Below, piece after piece: positions 26,310 to 34,765 of a stretch of DNA of 64,000 bases. A program made the position numbers and the translations under genes. Positions within the stretch are counted from its first letter, which is position 1, and every line of letters starts with the position of its first letter. Origin of the DNA: Streptomyces sp. KL109B. GTDB lineage: Bacteria > Actinomycetota > Actinomycetes > Streptomycetales > Streptomycetaceae. The notes beneath the pieces were generated by a model. That model made no database searches. It was not told where the DNA came from and worked only from the letters and a program-made list of their open reading frames with translations. The DNA lies in contig NZ_JASERL010000002.1 of NCBI RefSeq assembly GCF_030766935.1, forward strand, positions 1,054,001 to 1,118,000, given 5' to 3'.

Positions 26310-27370
26310 ACGAGATCCACCTTGTCGTCGGGCACAAGCCGCCGCTGAATCCACGTGATCAGCAGAATGATCAGAAGCAGCACCACGGCGCAGGCCGAGG
26401 CGAGCCCCGTCTTGTTGAACTGGAAGGCGAGCTTCACCGTCTGGATCACGAAGGTCTGCGTGCCGGTCGCGCCGCCCGTCATGATGTACGGAATCTCGAA
26501 AACGGAGAGCGATCCCGAAATCGCGAGAATCACACTCAGCCCGATCACCGGCTTGATGCCGGGCGCGATGATGTGCCGGAACTGCTGCCAGCGACTGGCC
26601 CCGTCGAGCTGCGCGGCCTCGTACAACTCCCCCGGAATCGACTGGATCGCCCCGAGGAACAGCACGAAGTTGAGCCCGGTGAACCGCCACACCGACACCC
26701 CCGCCAGCGAGGTGTTCGCCGACTCCGCGTCCCCGAGCCACGCGTGGCCGCCGCCCACCCCGAACCACGAGAGGACCGAGTCGAGGGTGCCGCCGTCCTG
26801 GAAGAAGTACAGAAAGACGAAGCCGATGGCGACGCCATTGATCAGGTACGGGAAGAACAGGATGCCCTTGAACAGATTCCGGAACCGCAGGTCGAAGCTG
26901 AGCACGGTCGCGAAGTACAGCGCGATCACGATCTGCACGGCGGACGCGGCGAGATAGTAGAAGCTGACGAAGAACACCCTGAACAGCTCGGGCCGCGTGA
27001 AGAGTTGGGTGTAGTTGTCGACCCCGATGAAGCTCCGCTCGGGGCTCACGCCGTCCCAGTCGGTGAAGCTGTAATAGATGATGTTGCCGACAGGCACGTA
27101 CGTGAACGTGATCAGCAACCCGAGCGGCACGAGCAGAAAGAGCCACGGCGTGACCCGCCGCACCACTCCTCGCCCCCGCGTGGATCGACCAACTCCTCGC
27201 CCCCGCGCCGACCGACCAACTCCTTGCCCCCGCGCCGACCGACCAACATCTTGCCCCCGCGCCGGGTGAGCAAAATCAAGCCCCTGCGGCGATTGAGCAG
27301 CGGGGTCCGGGGCAGAGCCCCGCGACGTAGGAACGTCCGACCTCAACCCAGACTTCGCGTCGGAACCCAT
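26306..27370 (-). CDS. Carbohydrate ABC transporter permease, MalF type, with repeat-derived N-terminus
   Basis: A 354-residue permease. Six membrane segments start near residue 76 (TPWLFLLVPLGLLITFTYVP), and the EAA loop is SIPGELYEAAQLDGASRWQQFRHIIAPGIKP. Residues 1-75 are unusual: RGSAPDPAAQSPQGLDFA is a translation of the dispersed intergenic repeat, and four 9-residue units of the type ARGQGVGRS encode a 27-bp tandem repeat (27165-27272). The ATG at 27370 lies three bases after the binding-protein stop, the right place for an operon start, yet an internal start nearer the first membrane segment cannot be excluded. The transport domain itself looks intact. Confidence 0.88.
   Translation of the reverse strand: MGSDAKSGLRSDVPTSRGSAPDPAAQSPQGLDFAHPARGQDVGRSARGQGVGRSARGRGVGRSTRGRGVVRRVTPWLFLLVPLGLLITFTYVPVGNIIYYSFTDWDGVSPERSFIGVDNYTQLFTRPELFRVFFVSFYYLAASAVQIVIALYFATVLSFDLRFRNLFKGILFFPYLINGVAIGFVFLYFFQDGGTLDSVLSWFGVGGGHAWLGDAESANTSLAGVSVWRFTGLNFVLFLGAIQSIPGELYEAAQLDGASRWQQFRHIIAPGIKPVIGLSVILAISGSLSVFEIPYIMTGGATGTQTFVIQTVKLAFQFNKTGLASACAVVLLLIILLITWIQRRLVPDDKVDLV
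27165..27272 (-). repeat. Four tandem 27-bp units inside the MalF-type permease gene
   Basis: Four direct units, each built around CTCGCCCCCGCG and GACCGACCA on the plus strand, run head to tail with 27-bp period and few differences between the middle two. Since 27 is a multiple of three, the frame stays open and each unit gives nine residues (ARGQDVGRS, ARGQGVGRS, ARGRGVGRS, TRGRGVVRR). Confidence 0.85.
27276..27326. repeat. Dispersed GC-rich repeat, copy C, inside the permease 5' coding region
   Basis: TCAAGCCCCTGCGGCGATTGAG, with a few bases between blocks, followed by CGGGGTCCGGGGCAGAGCCCCG, has the same block order as copies A (4046-4130) and B (11960-12020). Unlike those, it is read through by the permease frame, next to the 27-bp tandem array. 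Confidence 0.7.
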
Positions 27371-27373
27371 CCC

Positions 27374-28714
27374 TCACCCACCCGCACCCGCGGCAGCGCC
27401 ACCCCACCGCTTGTCGAGCTCCGCGAAGTAGTCCGCCAAGGACCCCTTCTGCGCCCCCCGCGCGATATCGACAAGCTTCTGCCGATAATCCGGCTTCCCC
27501 AGCCCGATCTCGGACGCGTTGTCGATCGCGTTCACGTCACCGGTCTTGGCCTCCGACCGCTCGATGTACTTGACATCGTTGTCCTCGTACGGCTTGAGCG
27601 TCGCCGGCATCGGCGCCGCCCGCAGCGCGGAGACGGCGCCCTCCTTGGCGGCGTACCCCGACTTCTCGGTGAACCAGTCGATCCAGGCCCGGGCGGCGGC
27701 CTTGTGCTCGGAGTGGATGTTCACGGCCTGCTGGTAGTCGGAGAGCAGCGTGGCGCAGAACTTCCCGTCCTTCTGTACGGGGAACGGCATGAACCCGATG
27801 TCGTCCGGGTTCTCGCCCGCCTTCTTCGCGGCGTCCTGCATCTGCGTGATGGCCCAGGAGCCGAGCAGCATGCTCGATATCTTCCCCTTGGCCAGCAGGT
27901 TCTTGGAGTTCTCCCAGTTGGTGGTGGTCGGGTCCTGCTCGGCGTACTTGTCGTGGACGATGTCGTAGAGCAGCGTGTCGATGACGTTGAGGTCGCTGCC
28001 CGCGGCCCACGGCTTCTTGTCGTCGGCGAGCTTGTCGTTGGCCAGCTTGTCGCAGCTGACGGAGCCGATGGAGTTGGACCAGGGGCTGCTCAGCGGCCAG
28101 CCGTCCTTGAAGTTGGTGTAGTACGGCACGGAGTCCGTCTTCGCCTTGACGGCCTTGAGGTCGTCGAGCAACTCCTGTGGTGTGGTGGGCCACTTGGTGA
28201 CGCCGGCCTTCTTCCACACGGCCTTGTTGTAGACGAAGCCGTTGGCGGTGCCGAAGCTGGCGACGCCGTACGTCTTGCCCTTCACGTCCGTCTTCCCGGT
28301 GAAGCGGTACTTCTTCTCCAGGTCGGCGGTGCTGCCGAGCGGGGCGAAGAACTTGGGGTAGTCGTTCTTGGCGATGACGCCGGGGATCATCAGCACGTCA
28401 CCGTAGTTCTCGGTGTTCATGCGGATCTTGACTTCGCCCTCGTAGTCGGTGATGCCCTCGAACTTCACCTTCACCTCGGGGTACGTCTTGTTGAACTCGG
28501 CGGCGTACTTCTTCATCGCGCCGCTCTGGACGAGGTCGGTGCGGTGGGTGAGCACGGTGATGGTGCCCGACACGTCCTTGGGGTCGGCGGGCGCCTTGGC
28601 CTCACCGCCCGTCCCGCCGCCTCCTCCACTGCATCCTGCTGTCGCTGTCACTGTCGCCAGCATCGCGGTGGCGAGCAACGCCACACCCAGCGGCTTACTC
28701 GGCTTCTTCCTCAT
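27374..28714 (-). CDS. Sugar ABC transporter substrate-binding lipoprotein (SBP family 1)
   Basis: A 446-residue extracellular sugar-binding protein. The signal peptide ends in a lipobox with Cys in TATAGCSGGGGG (about Cys 27), followed by a glycine linker. The family 1 core includes TITVLTHRTDLVQSGAMKKYAAEFNKTYP and YGVASFGTANGFVYNKAVWKKAG. The start ATG 28714 has GAGGAG eight bases upstream; an upstream GTG at 28723 is less likely. First gene of the operon SBP, MalF-type, MalG-type, LacI. Probable ligand: manno-oligosaccharides, from the flanking mannanase and mannosidase. Confidence 0.93.
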   Translation of the reverse strand: MRKKPSKPLGVALLATAMLATVTATAGCSGGGGGTGGEAKAPADPKDVSGTITVLTHRTDLVQSGAMKKYAAEFNKTYPEVKVKFEGITDYEGEVKIRMNTENYGDVLMIPGVIAKNDYPKFFAPLGSTADLEKKYRFTGKTDVKGKTYGVASFGTANGFVYNKAVWKKAGVTKWPTTPQELLDDLKAVKAKTDSVPYYTNFKDGWPLSSPWSNSIGSVSCDKLANDKLADDKKPWAAGSDLNVIDTLLYDIVHDKYAEQDPTTTNWENSKNLLAKGKISSMLLGSWAITQMQDAAKKAGENPDDIGFMPFPVQKDGKFCATLLSDYQQAVNIHSEHKAAARAWIDWFTEKSGYAAKEGAVSALRAAPMPATLKPYEDNDVKYIERSEAKTGDVNAIDNASEIGLGKPDYRQKLVDIARGAQKGSLADYFAELDKRWGGAAAGAGG

Positions 28715-28765
28715 GTGCCCCACTCCTCAGAGGGTTTGACGGCTCCGGCCCAGCGGGCTGACGGC

Positions 28766-28794
28766 ACTATGGCAGCGATCCATGAACCGGTAAA
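28766..28794 (-). promoter_or_regulatory. Promoter of the sugar transporter operon with overlapping operator
   Basis: On the minus strand, TTTACC (28794-28789), a 17-bp spacer and CATAGT (28771-28766) form a plausible sigma-70-type promoter 51 bp before the SBP start. The palindrome ACCGGT (28786-28791) covers the end of the -35 box. A second ACCGGT lies at 28842-28847. Both fit LacI-type repression. Confidence 0.5.
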
Positions 28795-28838
28795 GCCTCT
28801 TGCCCGAAGTCTTCCGACAATCGCGACGGGGAAGGGAC

Positions 28839-28850
28839 TAGACCGGTTTA
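28839..28850. promoter_or_regulatory. Second ACCGGT operator candidate, toward the mannosidase gene
   Basis: TAGACCGGTTTA is symmetric in 10 of 12 positions and shares RACCGGTWWA with the site over the SBP promoter about 55 bp away. The pair lies in the 204-bp divergent region between the importer and the GH2 gene, so one repressor could serve both directions. Confidence 0.5.
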
Positions 28851-28918
28851 CAAATCCGGGGTTAGGTTGGCGCGGATCGCCAACTCAGGCCTGCCGTACG
28901 TCCGATGGGAGCCGCACT

Positions 28919-31351
28919 ATGAAGGACACCGTCCAGCTCGGCGAGGGCTGGAGCCTCGACCACGACGGGACCGAGGTGCCCGCCCGAGTCCCCGGATGTG
29001 TCCACACCGACCTGCTGGCCGCGGGCCTGATCCCGGACCCGTTCATCGGCACGAACGAGCACGAGGTCGAGTGGGTGGGCCGCCGCTCCTGGACATACGC
29101 ACGCTCCGTGGACGCGACTCAATCCCCGTACGAGCGCGTGGACTTGGTCTTCGACGGCCTCGACACGGCGGCCCGCCTCACCCTCGACGGGAAGCCGCTC
29201 GGCCACACCCGCAATATGCACCGCTCGTACCGCTTCGACGTCACGGGACGCTCCGGCGAACTGCGCGTCGACTTCGCCTCCGCCTACGAAGAGGCGTCAG
29301 CGGTACGGGAGTTGACCGGTGAGCGACCCAACGTCTACCCCGCCCCTTCCCAGTACATCCGCAAGATGGCCTGCTCCTTCGGCTGGGACTGGGGCCCGAC
29401 CGTGGTGACGGCGGGCATGTGGCGCCCGGTCCGCCTGGAACGCTGGTCGACGGCGCGGCTCGCCCGGATCAGGCCGCTGGTGACGGTGGACGGCTCAACG
29501 GGCCGCGTAGAGCTGCGAGTTGAGGTGGAGCGCACGGCGAGCGGGGCCGGGCGGCGACTGACGGCGCGGGCTTCGGTGGCAGGGGCGTCGATGGCTGGGG
29601 CGTCGATGGCTGGGGTGGAGGCGCGCGAGTCCTTCGACGGGGACTCGGTGACACTCACCCTGAACGCCCCCGACGTACGCCTGTGGTGGCCGCGCGGATA
29701 CGGCGAACAGCCCCTGTACGAGGTCGAGTTGACGCTGTTCGACGGCTCGACGGAACTCGACACCTGGCGGCGCCGCGTGGGCTTCCGCACGGTCGAGATC
29801 GACCAGCGCCCCGACGAGCACGGCACCGGCTTCACCTTCGTCGTCAACGGCGTCCGCGTCTTCGCACGCGGCGTCAACTGGATCCCCGACGACGTCCTGC
29901 CCTCCCGCATCACCCCCGAGCGCTACCGCACCCGCCTCGCCCTGGCCGCCGACGCGAACGTCGACCTCGTCCGCGTGTGGGGCGGCGGCATCTACGAGGA
30001 CGACGCCTTCTACGACGCCTGCGACGAGCTCGGCCTCATGGTCTGGCAGGACTTCCCCTTCGCCTGCTCCGCCTACCCGGAGGAACAGCCGCTGCGCGGC
30101 GAGGTGGAGGCCGAGGCCCGCGAGAACGTGTGCCGCCTGATGCCGCACCCCAGCCTCGTCGTATGGAACGGCAACAACGAGAACCTGTGGGGCTTTCGCG
30201 ACTGGGGCTGGGAGGGCGAACTCGCGGGCGACTCCTGGGGCGAGGGCTACTACCTGGGCCTTTTGCCGCGCGTCGTCGCCGAGTTGGACCCCACCCGCCC
30301 CTACACGGCGGGCAGCCCCTGGTCCGGCTCCTGGGACCACCACCCCAACGACCCCGACCACGGCACGTACCACTCGTGGGAGGCGTGGAACCGCCGCGAC
30401 TACACCGCGTACCGGTCCGAAGTCCCGCGCTTCGTCGCCGAGTTCGGCTGGCAGGCGCCGCCCGCGATGGCGACGCTGCGCCGCGCCCTGCCCGGTGAAC
30501 GGCTCGCCGCGGACTCCCCCGGCATGCTGCACCACCAGAAGGCGGAGGACGGGAACGGCAAGCTCCAACGCGGCCTGGAACACCACTTCGCCCCGCCCCA
30601 GGGCGACTTCGACCGCTGGCACTACCTGACGCAGCTCGTCCAGGCGCGGGCCGTCGCCACCGGCATCGAGCACTGGCGCGCCCACTGGCCGCGCTGCGCG
30701 GGCACCGTCGTATGGCAGCTCAACGACTGCTGGCCGGTCAGCTCCTGGTCCGCGGTCGACGGCGACGGCCACCTCAAGCCGCTCCACCACGAACTGCGGC
30801 GGGTGTACGCGGACCGGCTCCTTACACTCCAACCGGCCGGTGACGTAACGGAGTTGATCCTGTCGAACCTCGGCGGCGAGCCGTGGACCACCGCGGTCAC
30901 CCTGCGCCTGGTGCGCGCCGACGGGACGGTCGCCGGGCAGACGGTCCTGGAGGCGAAGGCGGGCGCCCGGGAGGTGACGCGGCTGCCCGTACCGCGCTCG
31001 CTGGTGCCCGCGCCGGGCTCGACGAAGGAGTTCCTGGTGGCGGACGCGGACGGCCTGCGCGCGCTCCACTTTCCCGTACGGGACCGGGAGTTCGGCTACC
31101 CCGAGCCCCGCTTCACGGTCGTGACCGAGACCGTCGGCGGGGACCCGGATACAGTCGACGTCGTGGTGACCGCCCAGACCCTCGTACGCGACCTGCTGCT
31201 GCAGCCCGACCGCGTCGCCCCGCACGCCCGCGCCGACCGCGGCCCGGTCACCCTGCTGCCCGGCGAGCGGGCCCGGATCCGCCTGACCGGCGCGCACGGC
31301 GCGGGCGCCAACACGATCCGCGCGGCCCTCTTCTGCGTGGAACCGGCATGA
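28919..31351 (+). CDS. GH2 beta-mannosidase
   Basis: An 810-residue intracellular exo-beta-mannosidase releasing mannose from imported manno-oligosaccharides. The N-terminal jelly-roll has VPGCVHTDLLAAGLIPDPF and SFGWDWGP; two Ig-like domains follow, then the TIM barrel with acid/base Glu 421 in WNGNNENLWG and nucleophile Glu 508 in RFVAEFGWQ. The beta-mannosidase pattern (rather than beta-galactosidase) is clear from VPGCVHTDLL and FGWDWGP. No signal peptide. GGGAG lies upstream of the ATG. A short 15-bp duplication gives GASMAGASMAG near residue 222. The stop overlaps the next LacI gene (ATGA). Confidence 0.92.
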   Translation: MKDTVQLGEGWSLDHDGTEVPARVPGCVHTDLLAAGLIPDPFIGTNEHEVEWVGRRSWTYARSVDATQSPYERVDLVFDGLDTAARLTLDGKPLGHTRNMHRSYRFDVTGRSGELRVDFASAYEEASAVRELTGERPNVYPAPSQYIRKMACSFGWDWGPTVVTAGMWRPVRLERWSTARLARIRPLVTVDGSTGRVELRVEVERTASGAGRRLTARASVAGASMAGASMAGVEARESFDGDSVTLTLNAPDVRLWWPRGYGEQPLYEVELTLFDGSTELDTWRRRVGFRTVEIDQRPDEHGTGFTFVVNGVRVFARGVNWIPDDVLPSRITPERYRTRLALAADANVDLVRVWGGGIYEDDAFYDACDELGLMVWQDFPFACSAYPEEQPLRGEVEAEARENVCRLMPHPSLVVWNGNNENLWGFRDWGWEGELAGDSWGEGYYLGLLPRVVAELDPTRPYTAGSPWSGSWDHHPNDPDHGTYHSWEAWNRRDYTAYRSEVPRFVAEFGWQAPPAMATLRRALPGERLAADSPGMLHHQKAEDGNGKLQRGLEHHFAPPQGDFDRWHYLTQLVQARAVATGIEHWRAHWPRCAGTVVWQLNDCWPVSSWSAVDGDGHLKPLHHELRRVYADRLLTLQPAGDVTELILSNLGGEPWTTAVTLRLVRADGTVAGQTVLEAKAGAREVTRLPVPRSLVPAPGSTKEFLVADADGLRALHFPVRDREFGYPEPRFTVVTETVGGDPDTVDVVVTAQTLVRDLLLQPDRVAPHARADRGPVTLLPGERARIRLTGAHGAGANTIRAALFCVEPA
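29582..29611 (+). repeat. Two tandem 15-bp units within the mannosidase gene
   Basis: GGGGCGTCGATGGCT occurs twice in direct succession, giving the peptide repeat GASMA. It falls in the Ig-like domain region and keeps the frame. Confidence 0.8.
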
Positions 31352-32379
31352 GCACCCCGATCCGCAACGTCACCATCAAGGACGTGGCGGCGGCCGCCGG
31401 AGTGTCCAAGGGCGCGGTCTCCATCGCCTTCAACCAGAAACCGGGCCTTTCCGAGGCCACCCGCGAACGGATCTTCGCGGCGGCGCGGGAACTGGGCTGG
31501 GCCCCCAACTCCTCGGCCCGCAGCCTCTCGCGCCGCACCACGGACACCATCGGCCTCGCCCTGTGCCGCCCGGCCCGCCTGCTCGGCCTCGAACCCTTCT
31601 ACATGGAGTTCATCTCCGGCATCGAGAGCGTCCTGGCCGAACACTCCTGCTCACTCCTCCTGCGCCTGGTCTCCAGCCTGGAGGAGGAGATCGACCTCCA
31701 GCAGACGTGGTGGCGCGAACGGCAGGTCGGCGGCAGCGTGTTGGTCGACTTCCACCGGAACGACCCGCGCGTGGAGCCGCTCTCCCGCCTCGGCCTCCCG
31801 GCCGTCGCGGTCGGCCACCCGGACCTCACGGGCGGCCTGCCCTCCGTGTGGACGGACGACGGTACGGCGATGACGGAGGCCGTGCGCTATCTCGCGGCGC
31901 TCGGCCACCGCAGGATCGCGCGGGTCGGCGGCCCGGCCGACCTCGGCCACAGCGCGATCCGCGAGGAGGCGTTCCAGTCGACGCTGAGCGGGCTCGGCCT
32001 GGACGCGAGCCTGCACCTCAACACCGGCTTCGCGGACGAGGAGGGGGCACGGGCCACGCGCTCGCTGTTGCTCCGCCCCGACCGGCCGACGGCGATCGTC
32101 TACGACAACGACATCATGGCGGTGGCAGGACTCGGCGTCGCCGCGGAGATGGGGGTGCCGGTCCCCGACGACCTCTCCCTGCTCGCCTGGGACGACTCCC
32201 AGCTCTGCCGCCTCACCCACCCCACGCTCTCCGCGATGAGCCACGACGTGCACAGCTTCGGGGCGCAGGTGGCGCGCGTCCTGTTCGACCTCATCGCGGG
32301 CAACCCGGCGACCCCGGGCCCCGTGCCGACGCCGTCGCTGACACCGAGGGGGTCGACGGCGCCGCCGGCTCGGGGGTGA
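31348..32379 (+). CDS. LacI-family regulator of the mannan locus (second)
   Basis: A 343-residue LacI repressor: HTH and hinge VTIKDVAAAAGVSKGAVSIAFNQKPGLSEATRERI, sensor domain with PTAIVYDNDIMAVAGLG and SLLAWDDSQLCRLTHPTLSAMSHDV. It is clearly a paralogue of the regulator at 24379-25449 and is cotranscribed with the mannosidase through an ATGA overlap. Likely targets are the palindromes at 23287, 28786 and 28842. The last 89 bp overlap the convergent flavin reductase gene of the neighbouring cluster. Confidence 0.9.
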   Translation: MSTPIRNVTIKDVAAAAGVSKGAVSIAFNQKPGLSEATRERIFAAARELGWAPNSSARSLSRRTTDTIGLALCRPARLLGLEPFYMEFISGIESVLAEHSCSLLLRLVSSLEEEIDLQQTWWRERQVGGSVLVDFHRNDPRVEPLSRLGLPAVAVGHPDLTGGLPSVWTDDGTAMTEAVRYLAALGHRRIARVGGPADLGHSAIREEAFQSTLSGLGLDASLHLNTGFADEEGARATRSLLLRPDRPTAIVYDNDIMAVAGLGVAAEMGVPVPDDLSLLAWDDSQLCRLTHPTLSAMSHDVHSFGAQVARVLFDLIAGNPATPGPVPTPSLTPRGSTAPPARG

Positions 32380-32893
32380 AGTGCCCGTCCTCGTACTCGG
32401 GTTGCCACTCGACGAACTGGTGCAGCCCGTAGAGCAGGGGGACTCCCTCGGTGAACCGGCTGCCGAGCACGGCGCCGAGCAGGACGGCGTGGCTGCCGAC
32501 CACGGTCAGTTCGTCGGCGCGGCACTCGGCGACCGCGAAGGCGTCCCGTACCAGCCAGGGCAGCCCGCGGGATCCGAACGGCTCCCACGGCACCGTCGCG
32601 AACCGGTCGGCCACCGGGGTGGCGAAGGTCCGGGCGGTGTCGCGGGCGCCGGAGTGCAGCAGGTTCACCGCGAATCCACCGCGCTCGCGGATCGCCGCCA
32701 GGGTGCTGCTGGTACTGGTCAGGCACACCAGCAGCGTGGGCGGGCTGAGGGTGACGCTGCACAGGGAGGAGCAGGTGGCTCCGCGCGGCCCCGCACCGTC
32801 GTCCAGGCTGGTCACGACGGCCACACCCGTGGGGAACGCGCTCATCAGGGTGCGGAACGCCTCGGCGTCCTCGGCGGGTCGGCCCACGGTCAC
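32291..32893 (-). CDS. rebF: Flavin reductase, partner of the tryptophan halogenase
   Basis: A 200-residue FMN/FAD reductase of the HpaC/RebF type: [38 protein letters not shown] and [14 protein letters not shown]. It provides reduced FAD for halogenation. GTG 32893 overlaps the halogenase stop (GTGA), so the two proteins are made from one message. The C-terminal tail after about residue 170 is Pro/Ser-rich ([18 protein letters not shown]) and is encoded by the 89 bp overlapping the LacI gene; it may be a recently acquired read-through extension. The name follows the rebeccamycin homologue. Confidence 0.88.
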   Translation of the reverse strand: MTVGRPAEDAEAFRTLMSAFPTGVAVVTSLDDGAGPRGATCSSLCSVTLSPPTLLVCLTSTSSTLAAIRERGGFAVNLLHSGARDTARTFATPVADRFATVPWEPFGSRGLPWLVRDAFAVAECRADELTVVGSHAVLLGAVLGSRFTEGVPLLYGLHQFVEWQPEYEDGHFTPEPAAPSTPSVSATASARGPGSPGCPR

Positions 32894-34515
32894 TCGCCGT
32901 GGAGCCGGCGCAGGTGCTCCAGGTTCGAGGGCAGCGTGGCGGCCAGGGACCGCTGTTCCTCGGCCACGCGGTCGAACAGGTACTGGGCGCCCGCGACCGA
33001 CTCCGGGCGGTGCGCGAGGGCGGGCAGCGGATGGTCCGGTTCGAGGCCGAGACCGGCGAAGACGCTGTAGTAGCTGCCGTTGGTCCAGAAGTTGCGGAAC
33101 TCGACGTCGAAGTTGTCGTAGTACGAACCCTCCGTACTGGTCGGAGGGTTGACCGGCAGGCCGGCCCGGTACATGGCGATCTTCTCCTGGATCCCGTCGG
33201 CCAGGCGGAGATCCTTGTTGGCCTTCCAGAACTCGGTGTCGGTGCGCGGGGACAGCGCGAAGTGCGCCTGGATGAAGTCCCGGGTGTCGTCGAACATCGT
33301 CTCGATCTCCGCGTTGAAGCGGTCGGCGAGAACGGGGTCGAAGCCCTTGTCCGGGAAGTGCTTCGCGAGGTTGTAGAGGGCCGCGGTGATGAAGTAGATG
33401 CCGGTCGACTCCAGCGGCTCCAGGAAGCAGGACGCCAGGCCGACGCTGACGACGTTGTCCACCCAGGCGCGGCGGTTGCGGCCGACCCGGAACCGCACAT
33501 GGTTGAGCCGGTCGCCCACCTCGTCCGGGCTCAGCCCCCACAACCGGCAGAAGTCCAGGGCGGCCTGGTCCTGGGTGGCGAAGGCGTCGGAGTAGACATA
33601 GCCGGTGCCGAAGCGCCCCAGCATCGGGATCTTCCAGGTCCAGCCGGCCTCCATGGCGATCGCCGAGGTGTACGGCTCCACGCCGTGCGCCTCGTCGTCG
33701 TGCGGCAGCGCGTACGCCACCGCCCTGTCGCACAGCAGGTGGTCGCTCATGTCGACGAAGGGTTCGGCCAGGGCCTTGTTGATCAGCAGCCCGCGGAAGC
33801 CCGAGCAGTCGATGAACAGGTCGCCGTCGAGGACCGCCCCTGACTTGGTGCGCAGCGCCGTGACGTGCCCGCGCTCGTCGCGCAGCGCCTCCGTCATCTC
33901 GTCCTCGACGTGGACGACGCCCTGCTTGTCGGTGGCGTACCGGCGCAGGAAGTCGGCCACCAGGTGGGCGTCGAAGTGCCAGGCGTAGCGGGTGACGGGC
34001 TTTCCCTCGTGGTCGCGCGGCGACCTGCGCTCGTCCATGATCGCCACGCCGGGGAAGCAGGAGTAGTCGAACGGGAGGTCCGTGACGCCGTGCTTGCGGT
34101 TGTGGACCCAGTAGTGCGAGAGCGGAAGACCGTCGTGCTCGGGCAGCAGACCGAAGGGGTGGTGGAAGTGGTCCGGGCGGCCGTCCCTGTCGCGGGCGGT
34201 CGCCTCGCCCGGCCCCGGAGTGGTCCAGTTGACGAATTTGACGGCCACTTTGTAGGCCGCGTTGCATTCGGGCATCCACTCCTCCTCGGAAAGTCCGAGG
34301 TGGTCGAAGAACACCCTTTGGAGGTTCGGCACGGTGGCTTCGCCGACGCCGATCTTCGGAATGGAAGGCGCCTCAAGGACCGTGATGTCCACGGTCCCTG
34401 CGAATGATTTGGCGAGATAGGCGGCGGACATCCAGCCCGCCGTTCCGCCGCCCAGAATGACGATCTTTCTGATCCGCCGGTCCTGGTTTTCCTGGTCCCC
34501 GCTGGTCTGGCCCAT
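32890..34515 (-). CDS. rebH: FAD-dependent tryptophan halogenase (RebH type)
   Basis: A 541-residue flavin-dependent halogenase adding chloride (or bromide) to the indole ring of tryptophan. FAD motif GGGTAGWMS (about 22-30), the catalytic lysine Lys 89 in [17 protein letters not shown], and Glu in [13 protein letters not shown] are all present. Long stretches follow the RebH/PrnA 7-halogenase pattern, for example [18 protein letters not shown] and [15 protein letters not shown], and differ from the PyrH 5-halogenase type, so C-7 is the best guess. AGAGG stands seven bases before the ATG. It is divergent from the RebO-like oxidase and coupled to the flavin reductase. Confidence 0.94.
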   Translation of the reverse strand: MGQTSGDQENQDRRIRKIVILGGGTAGWMSAAYLAKSFAGTVDITVLEAPSIPKIGVGEATVPNLQRVFFDHLGLSEEEWMPECNAAYKVAVKFVNWTTPGPGEATARDRDGRPDHFHHPFGLLPEHDGLPLSHYWVHNRKHGVTDLPFDYSCFPGVAIMDERRSPRDHEGKPVTRYAWHFDAHLVADFLRRYATDKQGVVHVEDEMTEALRDERGHVTALRTKSGAVLDGDLFIDCSGFRGLLINKALAEPFVDMSDHLLCDRAVAYALPHDDEAHGVEPYTSAIAMEAGWTWKIPMLGRFGTGYVYSDAFATQDQAALDFCRLWGLSPDEVGDRLNHVRFRVGRNRRAWVDNVVSVGLASCFLEPLESTGIYFITAALYNLAKHFPDKGFDPVLADRFNAEIETMFDDTRDFIQAHFALSPRTDTEFWKANKDLRLADGIQEKIAMYRAGLPVNPPTSTEGSYYDNFDVEFRNFWTNGSYYSVFAGLGLEPDHPLPALAHRPESVAGAQYLFDRVAEEQRSLAATLPSNLEHLRRLHGE

Positions 34516-34765
34516 GACAGAACCTCTCGAATCGCGACTCGTCGTCTTCCGGATAGCCGCTCGATGGAAACCTGTGCGGCTGGACGCGAACCAGCGTAGG
34601 CACGGGTCACGGGGCCTGGACGCAGTCGCCCCCGCAACCTACTTGAACGCGCGGGATGCCTTCCGGCCTGCGTGAACACGCGTCTTCGGGACGTCCGGAC
34701 GCCTTTCTCCGGCACACTCGTCCAAGGGATGTGGCGGGCCGGGGAATGGCGCACAGTCGTCTGCC
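34516..34765. promoter_or_regulatory. Divergent promoter region of the halogenase and oxidase operons
   Basis: A 250-bp non-coding gap separates the start codons of the halogenase (minus) and the RebO-like oxidase (plus), so it should hold both early biosynthetic promoters and the binding site of the LAL regulator. No convincing -10/-35 pair or long palindrome could be picked by eye; GGACGTCC at about 34689 is the most symmetric short element. Confidence 0.5.

Noticed and set aside
27165..27272. CRISPR array
   Set aside because: Units are directly contiguous with no variable spacers, and no cas genes are present. The same applies to 42729-42835, 45871-45926 and 48727-48768.
26573..28918. Long N-terminal extension of the mannosidase frame
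   Set aside because: The frame is open by chance across the opposite-strand permease and binding-protein genes; the family start MKDTVQLGEGW at 28919 has a ribosome site.
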